Positions 63,886-64,000 of a DNA stretch of 64,000 nucleotides are shown here, piece by piece. The position numbers and the translations under genes were made by a program. The stretch spans positions 275,959 through 339,958 of the forward strand of contig VZQC01007107.1 in the NCBI GenBank assembly GCA_009823505.1. The letters run 5' to 3'. The number at the start of each line of letters is the position of its first letter. Positions within the stretch are counted from its first letter, which is position 1. Source of the DNA: Rhizomys pruinosus. Lineage: Eukaryota; Chordata; Mammalia; Rodentia; Spalacidae. The notes beneath the pieces were generated by a model. It had not been told where the DNA came from, did no database searches, and saw only the letters and a list, made by a program, of their open reading frames with translations.

Positions 63886-64000
63886 TTTCTTTCTTTTTTT
63901 TTTTTAAATTAGTTTTTATTGATGCTTTGTGCATTTCATACATTTTTTCCAATTCAGTTCAGGCTTATTTCCCTTTCCCTCCCCCCCCACCCCCACCCCA
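63886..64000 (-). mobile_element. L1 3' end, antisense, nested in copy 4
   Basis: T tract, 'TTGATGCTTTGTGCATTTCA' and a C-rich tract, identical in order to 45902-46050. It runs off the end of the window. Confidence 0.8.

Overview
The window looks like non-coding nuclear DNA of a muroid (mouse-like) rodent. The diagnosis rests on dense B1 (7SL-derived), B2/B3 (tRNA-derived), B4/ID-type SINEs, rodent L1 fragments and MaLR-type LTRs. The B1 consensus here ends in a variant unlike the house-mouse one (GCTGGGGCTACAGGGAGACC before the A tail), so a muroid outside the Mus/Rattus group is likely. I cannot name the species. No complete protein-coding gene, rRNA, tRNA or CRISPR array is supported; open frames lie in repeats or look like chance.

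Layout. 1-5.4 kb holds an odd near-duplication: 1-1772 is an insertion-rich, error-like version of about 3855-5282, ending at a single N plus poly-A. 5.4-15.9 kb is SINE-rich with L1 3'-end fragments. 15.9-18.6 kb is mostly unique sequence plus ancient repeats. 18.8-25.8 kb is an L1 block: an antisense ORF2 fragment, then a sense ORF2-to-3'UTR fragment, both cut up by B1 and B2. 26-29.6 kb is SINE-dense. 29.6-34.7 kb is mixed, with an exon-like segment, a 5'-inverted L1 and a 30-bp minisatellite. 35-41.6 kb alternates SINEs and unique DNA. 41.6-44.8 kb is SINE-free. 45-50.3 kb has a well-dated L1 insertion, old repeats and SINEs. 50.3-55.0 kb is the most repeat-poor stretch and contains an AT-rich segment (52.6-54.0 kb) that reads like a conserved developmental regulatory element. 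55-64 kb returns to repeats, including a large TTTC/TC microsatellite and two more copies of a long L1 3'UTR family.

Nothing here works as an operon or pathway. The content is a record of retrotransposition: many insertions have perfect target-site duplications, so the order of nesting can be read. The best candidates for function are the 52.6-54.0 kb block and, more weakly, three splice-flanked open segments near 16.3, 30.4 and 53.2 kb. Several young SINEs carry scattered single-base indels that look like unpolished long-read errors.
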